Positions 15,158-23,327 are shown, counted from the first letter of the stretch. The stretch is 32,405 nt of DNA from an uncultured Prolixibacteraceae bacterium (GCA_903834475.1 CAILJH010000044.1:1-32405); one strand, 5' to 3'. A program made the numbers and translations. Notes: generated by a model not told the origin, from the sequence alone.

Positions 15158-16480
15158 TTAAAACAGGTAATTCAACCCAATATACATGCCTGAAGTACCG
15201 TCCTGAACGTTCGGTGTCATCCCATAATCAACCGCGATGACGAAGTTTTCATTCATTACAATCCGGAGTCCGGCTCCATAGGAATAGTGAAATTTTTCCT
15301 TATCTGCAATGTAATAATCAGCAGGAATGGTAGCAGCAATTTCCTTTGGTATATCAATCTTCTTGGTCACTTTACCAAAGTCCGTAAACGCGTTTAATCC
15401 CAGGTAGAAGTTGTTTTTTATCCATTGAAACCGTACTACTTTCCAGCGCATTTCGGCATTTCCATAAAAGAAACCATCGCCAATAACCCGGTTGCGAAGA
15501 ATTCCACGCATCGTTTTCGCGCCTCCCAAACCTTCGGAAAGTGCTCCGGTAAGCACTGAGGTTATGACCTGAGACTGATAATAAAATGGCGCATGACCGG
15601 CAACCGTTGTTTGGTATGATAAACGGTAAACAAACGACAGTTTTTTAGGAACGAGTGTAAAATACTCCCGGTGAATCAGGCTGATTTTGGCAAACGAACT
15701 TTCGGCACCTAAAAATTTTGGAGCAGCTTCCAAAACAGCTTCCGTCCAGATTCCCTTCATCGGATTTGGCCGGTTGTCGCGGCTGTCAAAAACAATTCCA
15801 CCTTTAACTGTAGGAACAAATCCGCCATTGGCCTCATTGGCCGAAATGATTCCCCAGTCCTGGTATTTCTGAAACAATCCCTGAACAGCCGGTAAAACAT
15901 CACTTCCTTTTTTGCCTTTGTTGAGCTTATCCAGATTGACATCTTTGATTACAAAATTCTGAAGGTTAAAACCGCTCACCCATTTGATGTGTTCTCCGGA
16001 TAAATGGCCCTGAAGATCGACTTTAAACCGAAATAGATTCCGGTCATATTTGTAAAACATCCTGGTTTTGTAGGCACTCGATCCGGAATCAGTCCAGTCC
16101 GGCTGATAAACTGCGTTATAACCGTTATAACCATAAAAATCGTAGGCCTGATCCGAAAGGTAACTCAGGTCGACTGAGGTTCGTAATCCTTTAATTAACT
16201 GATCTGAATCGTAATAAAACCGGTTGATTCCGCTTCCTTTGGTAAAACGTGAAACTTCGAAATAGAGCGAATGATTGTATTTTGGAAAGCGGCTTCCATT
16301 GCCGTAATTGTATAAATTCACCAATGCGCCGTACTGAAATCCAAGGTCGGTATCGAAGGCAACGGTTGGCAGGGCACCAAAATTCCAGTCTTTTTTAACC
16401 AGATCATCCTTCTTTTCGGATTGGGCGAAAAGGGCCAACGAAAGACAAATAAACAGTGCGGAAAGGAAATGTTTTTTCAT
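15158..16480 (-). CDS. BamA/TamA-family outer-membrane beta-barrel protein
   Basis: 440 residues. A signal peptide (about 1-20, ending LALFAQ) is followed directly by a barrel without visible POTRA repeats. The barrel includes the surface-antigen motifs PTVKGGIVFDSRDNRPNPMKG, a GLGGAKTMRGILRNRVIGDGF loop like the VRGY/F-type substrate loop of Omp85 proteins, and the C-terminal DYGMTPNVQDGTSGMYIGLNYLF ending in phenylalanine. It is therefore a short Omp85-type barrel of the kind often annotated D15/BamA/TamA in Bacteroidota. It lacks the chaperone domains of true BamA, so assembly function is not implied. Single-gene unit. Confidence 0.85.
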   Translation of the reverse strand: MKKHFLSALFICLSLALFAQSEKKDDLVKKDWNFGALPTVAFDTDLGFQYGALVNLYNYGNGSRFPKYNHSLYFEVSRFTKGSGINRFYYDSDQLIKGLRTSVDLSYLSDQAYDFYGYNGYNAVYQPDWTDSGSSAYKTRMFYKYDRNLFRFKVDLQGHLSGEHIKWVSGFNLQNFVIKDVNLDKLNKGKKGSDVLPAVQGLFQKYQDWGIISANEANGGFVPTVKGGIVFDSRDNRPNPMKGIWTEAVLEAAPKFLGAESSFAKISLIHREYFTLVPKKLSFVYRLSYQTTVAGHAPFYYQSQVITSVLTGALSEGLGGAKTMRGILRNRVIGDGFFYGNAEMRWKVVRFQWIKNNFYLGLNAFTDFGKVTKKIDIPKEIAATIPADYYIADKEKFHYSYGAGLRIVMNENFVIAVDYGMTPNVQDGTSGMYIGLNYLF

Positions 16481-16642
16481 AGGTTAAAGATTTGAATTAA
16501 ACGAAGATAGAAAAATTCAATTAGCATCCAACTGCAGGAGCTTAATATTCAGATGAAGGTTATGCTTCAATCCTGAAAAATTTGACTTTTTCAGCGTACC
16601 CGGCAGATTCCGATTGAAAGATTTCACCCCATTTTAATTGTT

Positions 16643-16678
16643 TTGTGCAGTTTGTCCTACCCGTTGTGCAGCTTGTCC
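16643..16678 (+). promoter_or_regulatory. Candidate LytTR operator: two direct repeats spaced 21 bp
   Basis: TTGTGCAGTTTGTCC (16643-16657) recurs as TTGTGCAGCTTGTCC (16664-16678), 14 of 15 bases identical, with a period of exactly 21 bp (two helical turns). LytTR-domain regulators are known to bind direct repeats of this spacing. The pair lies 64 bp upstream of the LytS kinase ATG and the only LytTR gene in the window is 3.3 kb downstream, so autoregulation is plausible. Confidence 0.6.
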
Positions 16679-16741
16679 GATTAATCTCTTAAATTGTCTC
16701 CCGAAAGGTTTACTTCGCTGAAACCTTTAAATTCAATCAGG

Positions 16742-18508
16742 ATGAAACCAATAATTTTATTGTTGCTGCTGTTGATTTGCTGCTTCCGAATTACCAATGC
16801 GGAAGAATATAATGCTACGAAGAACCTTGATATAAGGAAACTGATGGAATCAAGGTTCCTTGAAAGGGACACTCCATTAAAATATGATTCAAATATTTTA
16901 ATTCTGCTGAAGGGAAATCCTACGAAGGAAGATTCCCTGATCTTTAAAGAATTGGTTGACACACTAAATGTGTTGATTGATAAATGGGATGTTTATCTGA
17001 TTCCAAAGGGAACTTCAAATCTTGTTGTTGAGATCAATTCGTCATCGATAGAAAGTAGCTGTCGATTCATTGAACAGTTTTATAGTCAAGTTGAAATCTC
17101 AAAAACCACAGTTGTATTGGACCTTCCGGAAACTCTTGATTATGCAAGTAGAAAGAAAGCGATTTATTATCATATTCTGCGTTCATTAGTAGTTTCAAAA
17201 TCAGCAACGCCGCTTCTTCCTTTTGCAGTTCCAGGCTCTGTTTTTACCGAATCTGATCCTGCCCGAATCAAATTTTTGCGCATCGATTTTGACTTAATAA
17301 GAGTCATTTACTCAAACCAATTGCAGGAATTTTTAGGAATAAATAAAAAGGGATATTCACCTTCTCCAAAGATTCAACTTTTGGTTTTTGTAAATTTGAT
17401 TGCGATCTTGATTTCCCTGGTATTTCTAATTCTACTATTTCAAAAAGGGAAATTTAGTGCCCATAATTTTAGTTTTTTGAGATTTCTAAGTCAAGGATTA
17501 TTGGTCTTGTCAGCATTTATGATTTATATTCTGGTCTATGATTTGTATTTCTATATTGCATTTTCCCCCAGTGGTTACGATTTTAAGCTAATAATATATT
17601 CGATTTTAGGAGTTTGTATAATGGGTATTGTATCCGTTGTTGTTATTTTTTTGATAGAATACTTCACTCTAAAAGGTAAAGAAAATTTACCGCTGCAGAT
17701 TATTGTTCCAATTTTGAGTACATCATTTATACCTTTAATTCTTCTTTTACTTGTACAACTTATGTTTCCGACAATAAGTCAAGACTCGCTATTCATATCC
17801 GTATCGATTCGAGGATCAATTACTTATTTTACGCTTTTTGGAATTGCACGTGCATTTTATATTTTCACCAGTAAAAAGTCCGAAAGCATCATCCGCAAAA
17901 AGGACCTTGAATTAGCCCGGATGAACGAACTTCAAAAGCAAACCGAACTCCAGTCGCTTCGCGCAAAGATCAACCCGCACTTTTTATACAATGCGCTGAA
18001 TTCGATTGCCAGTCTGGCCACCACCGATGCCCCAAAAACCGAGCAAATGGCTTTGGCGCTGTCCGACTTTTTCAAATACGCCATCAACCGCGAGCAGAAA
18101 CAGTTGAACACGCTTTCCGAAGAACTGAACGCCATCCGCACCTACCTCGAAATCGAAAAAGTACGTTTTGGTGACCGGCTGAGTTTCGAGATCGATTGCC
18201 CCGAAGACTTGATGAATATCCACATTCCGCAACTGCTGATCCAGCCATTGGTCGAGAATGCCATCAAACACGGTTTGTCGCAAATCACCGAAAGCGGGCT
18301 GATCCGGATTTTGGTGAACCGTGTAGAAAACCAAATAAAAATTCGGGTGTACGACAATGGTCCGGCTTTTCCCGAAGGACCGCTCACCGGTTTTGGCATT
18401 CAGAATACCCAGGAACGGATTGCCTTGCTCTACGGCGCAAAAGCCACGATCAACTGGCAGAACGGGGCGGAGAAGTATATTGAAATTAAGCTTCCGGTTT
18501 TAATTTAG
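16742..18508 (+). CDS. LytS/YehU-type sensor histidine kinase
   Basis: 588 residues from the ATG at 16742; an in-frame TTG at 16694 would only add a non-signal extension. Signal-like segment 1-20, then a periplasmic region to about residue 210, four membrane segments (about 220-340), a short coiled linker and the His_kinase domain. The phosphoacceptor is H413 in LRAKINPHFLYNALN. The ATP-binding domain shows QPLVENAIKHGL and GFGIQNTQERI. It should signal to the LytTR regulator at 19982. The sensor half is visibly more A/T-rich than the kinase half (for example 20/60 G+C at 17521-17580 against 30/60 at 18121-18180), suggesting a mosaic gene. Confidence 0.92.
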   Translation: MKPIILLLLLLICCFRITNAEEYNATKNLDIRKLMESRFLERDTPLKYDSNILILLKGNPTKEDSLIFKELVDTLNVLIDKWDVYLIPKGTSNLVVEINSSSIESSCRFIEQFYSQVEISKTTVVLDLPETLDYASRKKAIYYHILRSLVVSKSATPLLPFAVPGSVFTESDPARIKFLRIDFDLIRVIYSNQLQEFLGINKKGYSPSPKIQLLVFVNLIAILISLVFLILLFQKGKFSAHNFSFLRFLSQGLLVLSAFMIYILVYDLYFYIAFSPSGYDFKLIIYSILGVCIMGIVSVVVIFLIEYFTLKGKENLPLQIIVPILSTSFIPLILLLLVQLMFPTISQDSLFISVSIRGSITYFTLFGIARAFYIFTSKKSESIIRKKDLELARMNELQKQTELQSLRAKINPHFLYNALNSIASLATTDAPKTEQMALALSDFFKYAINREQKQLNTLSEELNAIRTYLEIEKVRFGDRLSFEIDCPEDLMNIHIPQLLIQPLVENAIKHGLSQITESGLIRILVNRVENQIKIRVYDNGPAFPEGPLTGFGIQNTQERIALLYGAKATINWQNGAEKYIEIKLPVLI

Positions 18509-18525
18509 CTTATTAAAATAAATCA

Positions 18526-18533
18526 TACTTTTG
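18526..18533 (+). promoter_or_regulatory. Candidate -7 box (TACTTTTG) for the beta-barrel gene
   Basis: Exact TAnnTTTG match just after the kinase stop, predicting a start near 18540 and an 80-nt leader before the ATG at 18623. The -33 region is A/T-rich but lacks a clear TTTG. It suggests that the barrel gene is transcribed apart from the kinase. Confidence 0.45.
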
Positions 18534-18622
18534 CCGTCATTATGGTAATTTTAAATCCGAATGGCATACCAATCCATTAAACTTAATTATTCAACCAATC
18601 ACCAGCTAAAAACCAATAAATC

Positions 18623-19855
18623 ATGAGAATCCTTTCGACTTTTCTAATCCTGTTTCTTTTCGTTTCAGTATCATTTGGGCAAATCAAATTTGAAAAAGGA
18701 TATATTATTACCAACGATCATAAGCGAGTTGAGTGTTTTATAAAGAATCTGGACTGGAAAAATAATCCGGCAGATTTTATTTATAAGCTCACCGAATTGT
18801 CTGCTCCTGAAATGGGCAACCTGGCTTCGGTCCGCGAATTTGGCATTTCAAAATCCTTCAGGTTTGTGAATGCTGAGGTTAAGATTGATCGCCAGACCAA
18901 GCCTGCTGTCAACCCGAAAAATGAAGCGATTCCTGTATGGACCAAGGAGAAATTGTTTTTGCGGGTTATTTCCGAAGGGAAAGCAAAACTATATAGCTAT
19001 GAAAGTAACCGATTGAAGCGGTTTTTCTATTCGCTGAATGATTCTTCTGTTACCCAATTAATTTACCTTGAAGCTCTGAACGGAACAACCTTGGTTAAAA
19101 ACACCAGTTACCAGCAACAATTGTGGGGAAATTTGAGGGCTCCGATGGCAACGATGAATTCGATCAAGGCAATTGGCTATAACGAGAAAGAACTTACAGC
19201 ATATATACAGGAATACAATGGTGATTCAGGCACAAGTACAAGCCCATTGGTGCAAACTAAACGAAGGGCCTACTTTAACCTGAAGTTTGCACCTGGCTTA
19301 AATATCTCTTCGGTTTCACTGTCCACCGTACTCGATGGTTCAAACAAAGCGTTCCAATCGACTTTTGACAGCAAACCGACATTTCGTTTGGGCTTGGAAT
19401 CTGAATTGATCCTGCCCTTCAATAATTATCATTGGGGAATTCTTTTTGAACCAACTTTCCAATCCTATCAATCTGAAGTGGAAGGTAAATACGGAACTTC
19501 AACAATCACCTACAGTTCAATTGAATTTCCGATTGGCCTTAGATATTATTACCCTTTGAATGATAACACCCGGCTTTTTCTGAACGGACTGATTATCCCG
19601 GCTGCTTCAATGAATCTCAACTCCAAAATCGAATATCATACGTTTTTTGCCAATATGACTGATGTTAAAACAGTTGATGTGGCATCCTCAGGCAGTGCTG
19701 CTCTGGGTGGTGGAGTTGAGCATAAACGTTTCAGCCTCGAAACACGTTATTACACCAGCCGGAATTTATTTAGTGGACAGCCCTCTGAAAGTGCCAACTA
19801 CAGCAGATTCTCAGTTGTTTTAGGATACAAATTCTTAAAAACAAGGTTTAAATAA
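18623..19855 (+). CDS. Outer-membrane beta-barrel protein of unknown function
   Basis: 410 residues. Signal peptide about 1-19 (ending VSFGQ). Residues 20-200 form a soluble-looking region beginning IKFEKGYIITNDHKRVECFI, a pattern seen in Bacteroidota exported proteins that precede a C-terminal barrel. From about residue 215 (KRRAYFNLKFAPGLN) to the end the sequence alternates in strand-like fashion (FRLGLESELILPF, FPIGLRYYYPL, FSVVLGYKFL), like PorT/outer-membrane beta-barrel domains. It sits between the kinase and its likely response regulator, so it could be their target or cargo; this is inference. No specific function recognised. Confidence 0.75.
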   Translation: MRILSTFLILFLFVSVSFGQIKFEKGYIITNDHKRVECFIKNLDWKNNPADFIYKLTELSAPEMGNLASVREFGISKSFRFVNAEVKIDRQTKPAVNPKNEAIPVWTKEKLFLRVISEGKAKLYSYESNRLKRFFYSLNDSSVTQLIYLEALNGTTLVKNTSYQQQLWGNLRAPMATMNSIKAIGYNEKELTAYIQEYNGDSGTSTSPLVQTKRRAYFNLKFAPGLNISSVSLSTVLDGSNKAFQSTFDSKPTFRLGLESELILPFNNYHWGILFEPTFQSYQSEVEGKYGTSTITYSSIEFPIGLRYYYPLNDNTRLFLNGLIIPAASMNLNSKIEYHTFFANMTDVKTVDVASSGSAALGGGVEHKRFSLETRYYTSRNLFSGQPSESANYSRFSVVLGYKFLKTRFK

Positions 19856-19981
19856 GCCGACTGATTTCCTTTTTTTATCATGGCGGGATTTTGTTCACGT
19901 ATTGCCCATTCACGCGAAGTGACTGGATTTAATTTGCTGAAATCCGGGGAATGAATACCAATATTTATATAGCCGATTTGA

Positions 19982-20755
19982 ATGACCATACCAATCGCTA
20001 AATACCGCACCCTGATTGCCGATGACGAGCAACCCGCCCGCGATCGACTCAAAAATCTGCTGGCCACCCATGCTGATCAGATTGAGCTGATTGGTGAAGC
20101 TGTGAACGGACTGGAATGCCTGGAACTAATCGACCGGCTGAAACCCGACCTGGTTTTTCTCGATATTCAGATGCCCGGACTCAATGGTTTTGAAGTGTTG
20201 CAGCAAACTAATCATTCGCCGGTGGTGATTTTTTGCACCGCCTACGACGAGTTTGCCTTGCAGGCTTTCGAAACCAACAGCATCGACTACATTGTTAAGC
20301 CCGTCAAGGCAGAGCGAATCCAAAAGTCGATCGAAAAGCTCGACTCGCTGAAGCGCCATTCCGATAAACAGGAGTTACTTCGCATCATCGAAAGTTACAT
20401 CAGTCAGGCTCCGAAAAAGGAAATCACCAGCATTCCGGTCAAACTGGGCGACCGCATGCTTTTTGTGCGTATCGAAGATGTTTCGTATTTCTCGGCCGAG
20501 GAAAAGTATGTTACGATATTCACCAAAGACGGCAAAACCTACCTCTGCGATTTTCCGCTGAAAAGCCTGGAAGAAAAGCTGGGCGAGGCTTTCCTGCGCA
20601 TCCACCGTTCGCTGCTGGTAAATGTCAAACGTATTAAAGAGATCAACAAACATTTTAACAGTTGTTTCATCATCAAAATTGATGATGTGACTCAAACCAG
20701 ACTCCAGTCGGGCCGTGGTTATTATGAGCAGGTCAAAAAGTTGATGGAGATATAG
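19982..20755 (+). CDS. LytTR-family response regulator
   Basis: 257 residues. The receiver domain (about 8-125) has acidic residues D14-D15, phosphoacceptor D61 in VFLDIQMPG and the conserved lysine in DYIVKPV. The LytTR DNA-binding domain (about 148-255) starts IPVKLGDRMLFVRIEDVSYFSAEEKYV and contains FLRIHRSLLVNVKRI. Such proteins bind 21-bp-spaced direct repeats as dimers. Probable partner is the LytS kinase at 16742, although a barrel gene separates them. Its last 15 codons have been copied twice into the downstream tandem repeat. Confidence 0.94.
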   Translation: MTIPIAKYRTLIADDEQPARDRLKNLLATHADQIELIGEAVNGLECLELIDRLKPDLVFLDIQMPGLNGFEVLQQTNHSPVVIFCTAYDEFALQAFETNSIDYIVKPVKAERIQKSIEKLDSLKRHSDKQELLRIIESYISQAPKKEITSIPVKLGDRMLFVRIEDVSYFSAEEKYVTIFTKDGKTYLCDFPLKSLEEKLGEAFLRIHRSLLVNVKRIKEINKHFNSCFIIKIDDVTQTRLQSGRGYYEQVKKLMEI

Positions 20756-21048
20756 TAACCCTGAACCACATAGTTCACAATAGAAAGGGAAAAACTATGT
20801 GCTCTATGTGGTTAATCAATAACACATATCTAAAGTTCCCAAACCAAACTGATTACCGGTCGCGGCGATTGCAAGCAGGTGAGAGATTGATGGAGATTTA
20901 GGAACCCTGAACCACATAGTTCACAATAGAAAGGGAAAAACTATGTGCTCTATGTGGTTAATCAATAACACATATCTAAAGTTCCCAAACCAAACTGCTT
21001 ACCGGTTGCGGCTCTTGCGAGCAGGTGAGGGGGTTGATGGAGATTTAA
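20711..21048 (+). repeat. 146-bp tandem repeat carrying copies of the LytTR gene 3' end
   Basis: Two 102-nt spacers, 20756-20857 and 20902-21003, differ at about two positions. Each holds a hairpin CACATAGTT/AACTATGTG with an alternative outer pair AACCACATAG/CTATGTGGTT. Each is followed by a diverged copy of the last 45 bp of the LytTR gene. The native tail is 20711-20755. Copy 2 (20858-20901) has a one-base deletion. Copy 3 (21004-21048) keeps the frame and reads EQVRGLMEI-stop, like the native EQVKKLMEI-stop. This fills the gap between the regulator and the toxin gene; no other gene is seen there. Confidence 0.85.
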
Positions 21049-21083
21049 AATTGAAAATTCAGAAGTTGGAAAGGAAAAATGAA

Positions 21084-21353
21084 CTAATAAACTTCATCAT
21101 GAGTACCGATGTCGATCAGAACTGCCTTCTTCGGCTTATCTTTGGTGAAATAAAAGATTACACGTAAATTGTAATCGAGCGAAAAGCTCCACAGATCTTT
21201 TAATTTACCTGACAAACGATGTGTTTTCAGTTTCGATTCAAAAGGATCGCTGATAAATAAATCCAGCTTTTGCCAAAATAAGGACTCTGCATCAGTTGCT
21301 TTTACCCTTTTTCTATAGGCTTTTTTGAAGGAATCACTGAATGAAACTTCCAT
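21084..21353 (-). CDS. RelE/YafQ-type toxin (mRNA interferase)
   Basis: 89 residues. The RelE-fold features are visible: N-terminal helix FSDSFKKAYRKRVK, the H-R-L-S-G-K-L motif, strand LDYNLRVIFYF and the C-terminal IDIGTHDEVY typical of the YafQ/RelE-StbE group. Members cleave mRNA at the ribosome. The start codon overlaps the antitoxin stop by one base (TAATG), so the pair is translationally coupled. The order is antitoxin first, as usual. It lies next to the tandem repeat at 20711-21048. Confidence 0.88.
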   Translation of the reverse strand: MEVSFSDSFKKAYRKRVKATDAESLFWQKLDLFISDPFESKLKTHRLSGKLKDLWSFSLDYNLRVIFYFTKDKPKKAVLIDIGTHDEVY

Positions 21354-21568
21354 TACAGCATGTGCTTAAGTTCCTGTATATTTGATGAAAAATTTAATTT
21401 TTTTGCTATCTCCTCTTCCTGTGCTTTCTCGTAATTCGAAGCAATTTCGTCTCTTCGTGAATCGGCAATGTTATGCTCCAGCAAATTCATCAATTCAACT
21501 TTCTCTTCGAGAGGGAGATTGTATATCGAGTCAACGATACTATTAAATTGAATCACTTGTGTTTTCAT
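21353..21568 (-). CDS. Antitoxin of the RelE-type pair
   Basis: 71 residues from the ATG at 21568; an in-frame TTG at 21586 is less likely because the candidate promoter box overlaps it. The sequence is a short helical acidic protein (LPLEEKVELMNLLEHNIADSR) with a lysine-containing C-terminal helix expected to wrap the toxin. I see no clear ribbon-helix-helix or HTH signature, so DNA-binding is not demonstrated. Its identity rests mainly on size and one-base overlap with the toxin. It lies 80 bp after the homoserine dehydrogenase stop and is likely an independent unit. Confidence 0.8.
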   Translation of the reverse strand: MKTQVIQFNSIVDSIYNLPLEEKVELMNLLEHNIADSRRDEIASNYEKAQEEEIAKKLNFSSNIQELKHML

Positions 21569-21583
21569 GTTATAAATTTTCTT

Positions 21584-21591
21584 CAAAGATA
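21584..21591 (-). promoter_or_regulatory. Candidate -7 box (TATCTTTG) for the toxin-antitoxin pair
   Basis: Exact TAnnTTTG match on the minus strand, giving a short leader of about 9 nt before the antitoxin ATG at 21568. No clear -33 element. Confidence 0.45.
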
Positions 21592-21648
21592 ATAATTCCT
21601 GTTTTCCTTTCTCATCCTGAATTCAGAATCAAAATGAGAACCCATTTA

Positions 21649-22968
21649 TTAATACAATATCGGCATAATCTTCGGCTCGCTCAATAGCATTCCCGGTTTT
21701 TCACGTCTGATTTCCTGAATGGCATTTTCGATTTGCCCCAGGGTGCAGGGCATGGTAGCAACCGAGAACATGGCTTTTTCGCCCGCGTGCCGGTTGTGGC
21801 TCACCGTTTCTATATTGATTTCCTGTTTCCCGATGGCTGTAGCAATAAATCCGGTTGTTCCGGGAATATTTCCGGTGTGGAAAGTAATCAGGTACGGAAA
21901 AACAAACTGACTTGCATCGGCCAGGTTGTGTTCCTGTTTCGCTGGATTGTGGCGGATTTTATCGCCGTATCGGGCAATAAATACGATGTCTGATACAATC
22001 GACATGGCGGTTTCGGTCGAGCCGGCTCCTTTGCCTACCAGAAAATGAACCCCTGAATATTTGTTGTTGATGCGCACAGCATTGGTCGCACCGTTTACAT
22101 CCGAAAGGAAGTTGCTGTTTTTAACCAGCATCGGGCGAACGGTGGCATAAATATCGCCATTCACCTTCTTGGCATAACAAATCAGCTTGATTTTGGCGTC
22201 AATTTCGCTGGCAAAATCGATGTCTTCCTTGGTTATTTCTTCGATTCCGGAGATCGAAAGTTCCTCTTTCGTAACATCTACGCCAAAGGCCAGTTTAATC
22301 AGCAGAATCAGCTTGTGTCCGGCGTCACCGCCATTGATATCCAGGGCAGGATCGGCTTCGGCATAACCACTGTCCTGCGCCATTTTCAGGGCAACGCTGA
22401 ACTCCAGTTTTTCATTTTGCATCTGGCTCAGGATGTAATTGCTGGTTCCGTTCATAATTCCTGAAACCGATAGCACTTTATCGCCTGTAAAACTTTCCTG
22501 AATGGTTTTGATGATCGGTATGGCCCCGCAAACAGCCGCTTCGAATCCGATTTTCACATTCCGTGCTTCGGCAGTTTCAAAGATTGCTTTTCCCCGTTCG
22601 GCTAAAAGGGACTTATTGGCGGTAACCAAATGTTTTCCTGAATTAAGAATGTCCAGGCAGAGATTATAAACGAAGTCGCTTTTTCCGCCAATGGTTTCAA
22701 CCACCAGATCAATCTCGTCTGAAGCGATGATTTGCCGGATATATTCGTTGGCTTCTGCTGCTGAAAGGTCTTTTCCACCACCACAAAACAAATCAAGCGG
22801 AATATTAAAACGATCAGCAGCTATTGCCGGACAAAGTTCTACGATTTTCCGGAGTACAATTTTTGTTCCGGCACGCTCCGAAATCTCCTGATTGATTTCT
22901 GAAATGATTTGGGTAACGCCGCCGCCAACTGTTCCGCAGCCCAGTATGGCTATGTTTAAAGTTTCCAT
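21649..22968 (-). CDS. hom: Homoserine dehydrogenase
   Basis: 439 residues from the ATG at 22968, which places the Rossmann motif A-I-L-G-C-G-T-V-G-G-G directly at the N-terminus; an upstream TTG would add an unrelated phenylalanine-rich stretch. The enzyme reduces aspartate semialdehyde to homoserine, the branch point to threonine, methionine and isoleucine. Visible motifs include TANKSLLAERG, the substrate-binding block IMNGTSNYILSQM, YAEADPALDINGGDAGHK, and a C-terminal ACT-like regulatory region (PYLITFHTGNIPGTTGFIATAI). It is the monofunctional type, not fused to aspartokinase. It diverges from the leu operon across the attenuator region. Confidence 0.96.
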   Translation of the reverse strand: METLNIAILGCGTVGGGVTQIISEINQEISERAGTKIVLRKIVELCPAIAADRFNIPLDLFCGGGKDLSAAEANEYIRQIIASDEIDLVVETIGGKSDFVYNLCLDILNSGKHLVTANKSLLAERGKAIFETAEARNVKIGFEAAVCGAIPIIKTIQESFTGDKVLSVSGIMNGTSNYILSQMQNEKLEFSVALKMAQDSGYAEADPALDINGGDAGHKLILLIKLAFGVDVTKEELSISGIEEITKEDIDFASEIDAKIKLICYAKKVNGDIYATVRPMLVKNSNFLSDVNGATNAVRINNKYSGVHFLVGKGAGSTETAMSIVSDIVFIARYGDKIRHNPAKQEHNLADASQFVFPYLITFHTGNIPGTTGFIATAIGKQEINIETVSHNRHAGEKAMFSVATMPCTLGQIENAIQEIRREKPGMLLSEPKIMPILY

Positions 22969-23161
22969 TTTATGGTTTTGAAATTTTTCGAAATATAAGA
23001 AATAAAATTCCGCTAACTCCCTAAACAATTTTCTGAGTATCGTGTTTTAAAGTCAATGATTATTAAAACAACATTCAGGATCAATTTAAAGAGGATTTTA
23101 TCTTTTTATTAGCAATCGGAATAAAAAAGTCTGTTTTGTTTTCATTTAAGAAAAATAGTTC

Positions 23162-23169
23162 CATATTTG
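23162..23169 (+). promoter_or_regulatory. Weak -7-like box (CATATTTG) upstream of the leu leader
   Basis: Seven of eight match to TAnnTTTG with a TTTG at 23135-23138, 23 nt upstream, slightly further than the usual 19-21. It would start transcription near 23176, about 11 nt before the leader-peptide ATG, as expected for an attenuator. Confidence 0.35.
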
Positions 23170-23186
23170 CATCAAATTATTCAGAA

Positions 23187-23258
23187 ATGACACGTTTTGC
23201 TAACATTTCCCTTATTGGTCTTATTCTCGGTATTCTCCTAATTAGGATGCGCGATTGA
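23187..23258 (+). CDS. Leader peptide of the leu-cim operon (Ile/Leu sensor)
   Basis: A 23-codon frame, ATG to TGA. Ten of the 23 residues are branched-chain: five Ile (all ATT, at 23205, 23214, 23223, 23232 and 23241) and five Leu (CTT, CTT, CTC, CTC, CTA). There is no Val codon. The core reads NISLIGLILGILLIR. Such a composition just upstream of hairpins and a biosynthetic operon is the hallmark of ribosome-mediated attenuation: slow translation at the Ile/Leu codons signals shortage. The stop codon overlaps the antiterminator 5' arm. The mix of Ile and Leu fits an operon feeding both pathways. Confidence 0.85.
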   Translation: MTRFANISLIGLILGILLIRMRD

Positions 23259-23327
23259 GGATGGTATGGGTAAAACTATAAAGAGCTTTTAAAGGCCATT
23301 CTCGATTCAGGGGATGGCTTTTTTTTT
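23231..23327 (+). promoter_or_regulatory. Transcription attenuator with alternative hairpins and terminator
   Basis: Four arms can be drawn. Arm 1 (23231-23237, within the peptide) pairs with arm 2 as ATTCTC/GAGGAT. Arm 2 (23253-23264, GATTGAGGATGG) pairs over 12 consecutive positions, three of them G-U, with arm 3 (23296-23307, CCATTCTCGATT) to make the antiterminator. Arm 3 alternatively forms the terminator GCCATTCTC (23295-23303) with GGGGATGGC (23310-23318), six-base loop, followed by nine T (23319-23327). A ribosome at the leader stop (23256-23258) masks arm 2 and lets the terminator form; one held upstream frees arm 2. Confidence 0.85.

Noticed and set aside
16681-16962. 93-codon minus-strand frame overlapping the kinase start
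   Set aside because: It is the complement of the kinase signal region and has no independent support.
20943-21167. 74-codon plus-strand frame
   Set aside because: It lies inside the tandem repeat and runs antisense into the toxin gene; its composition is not protein-like.
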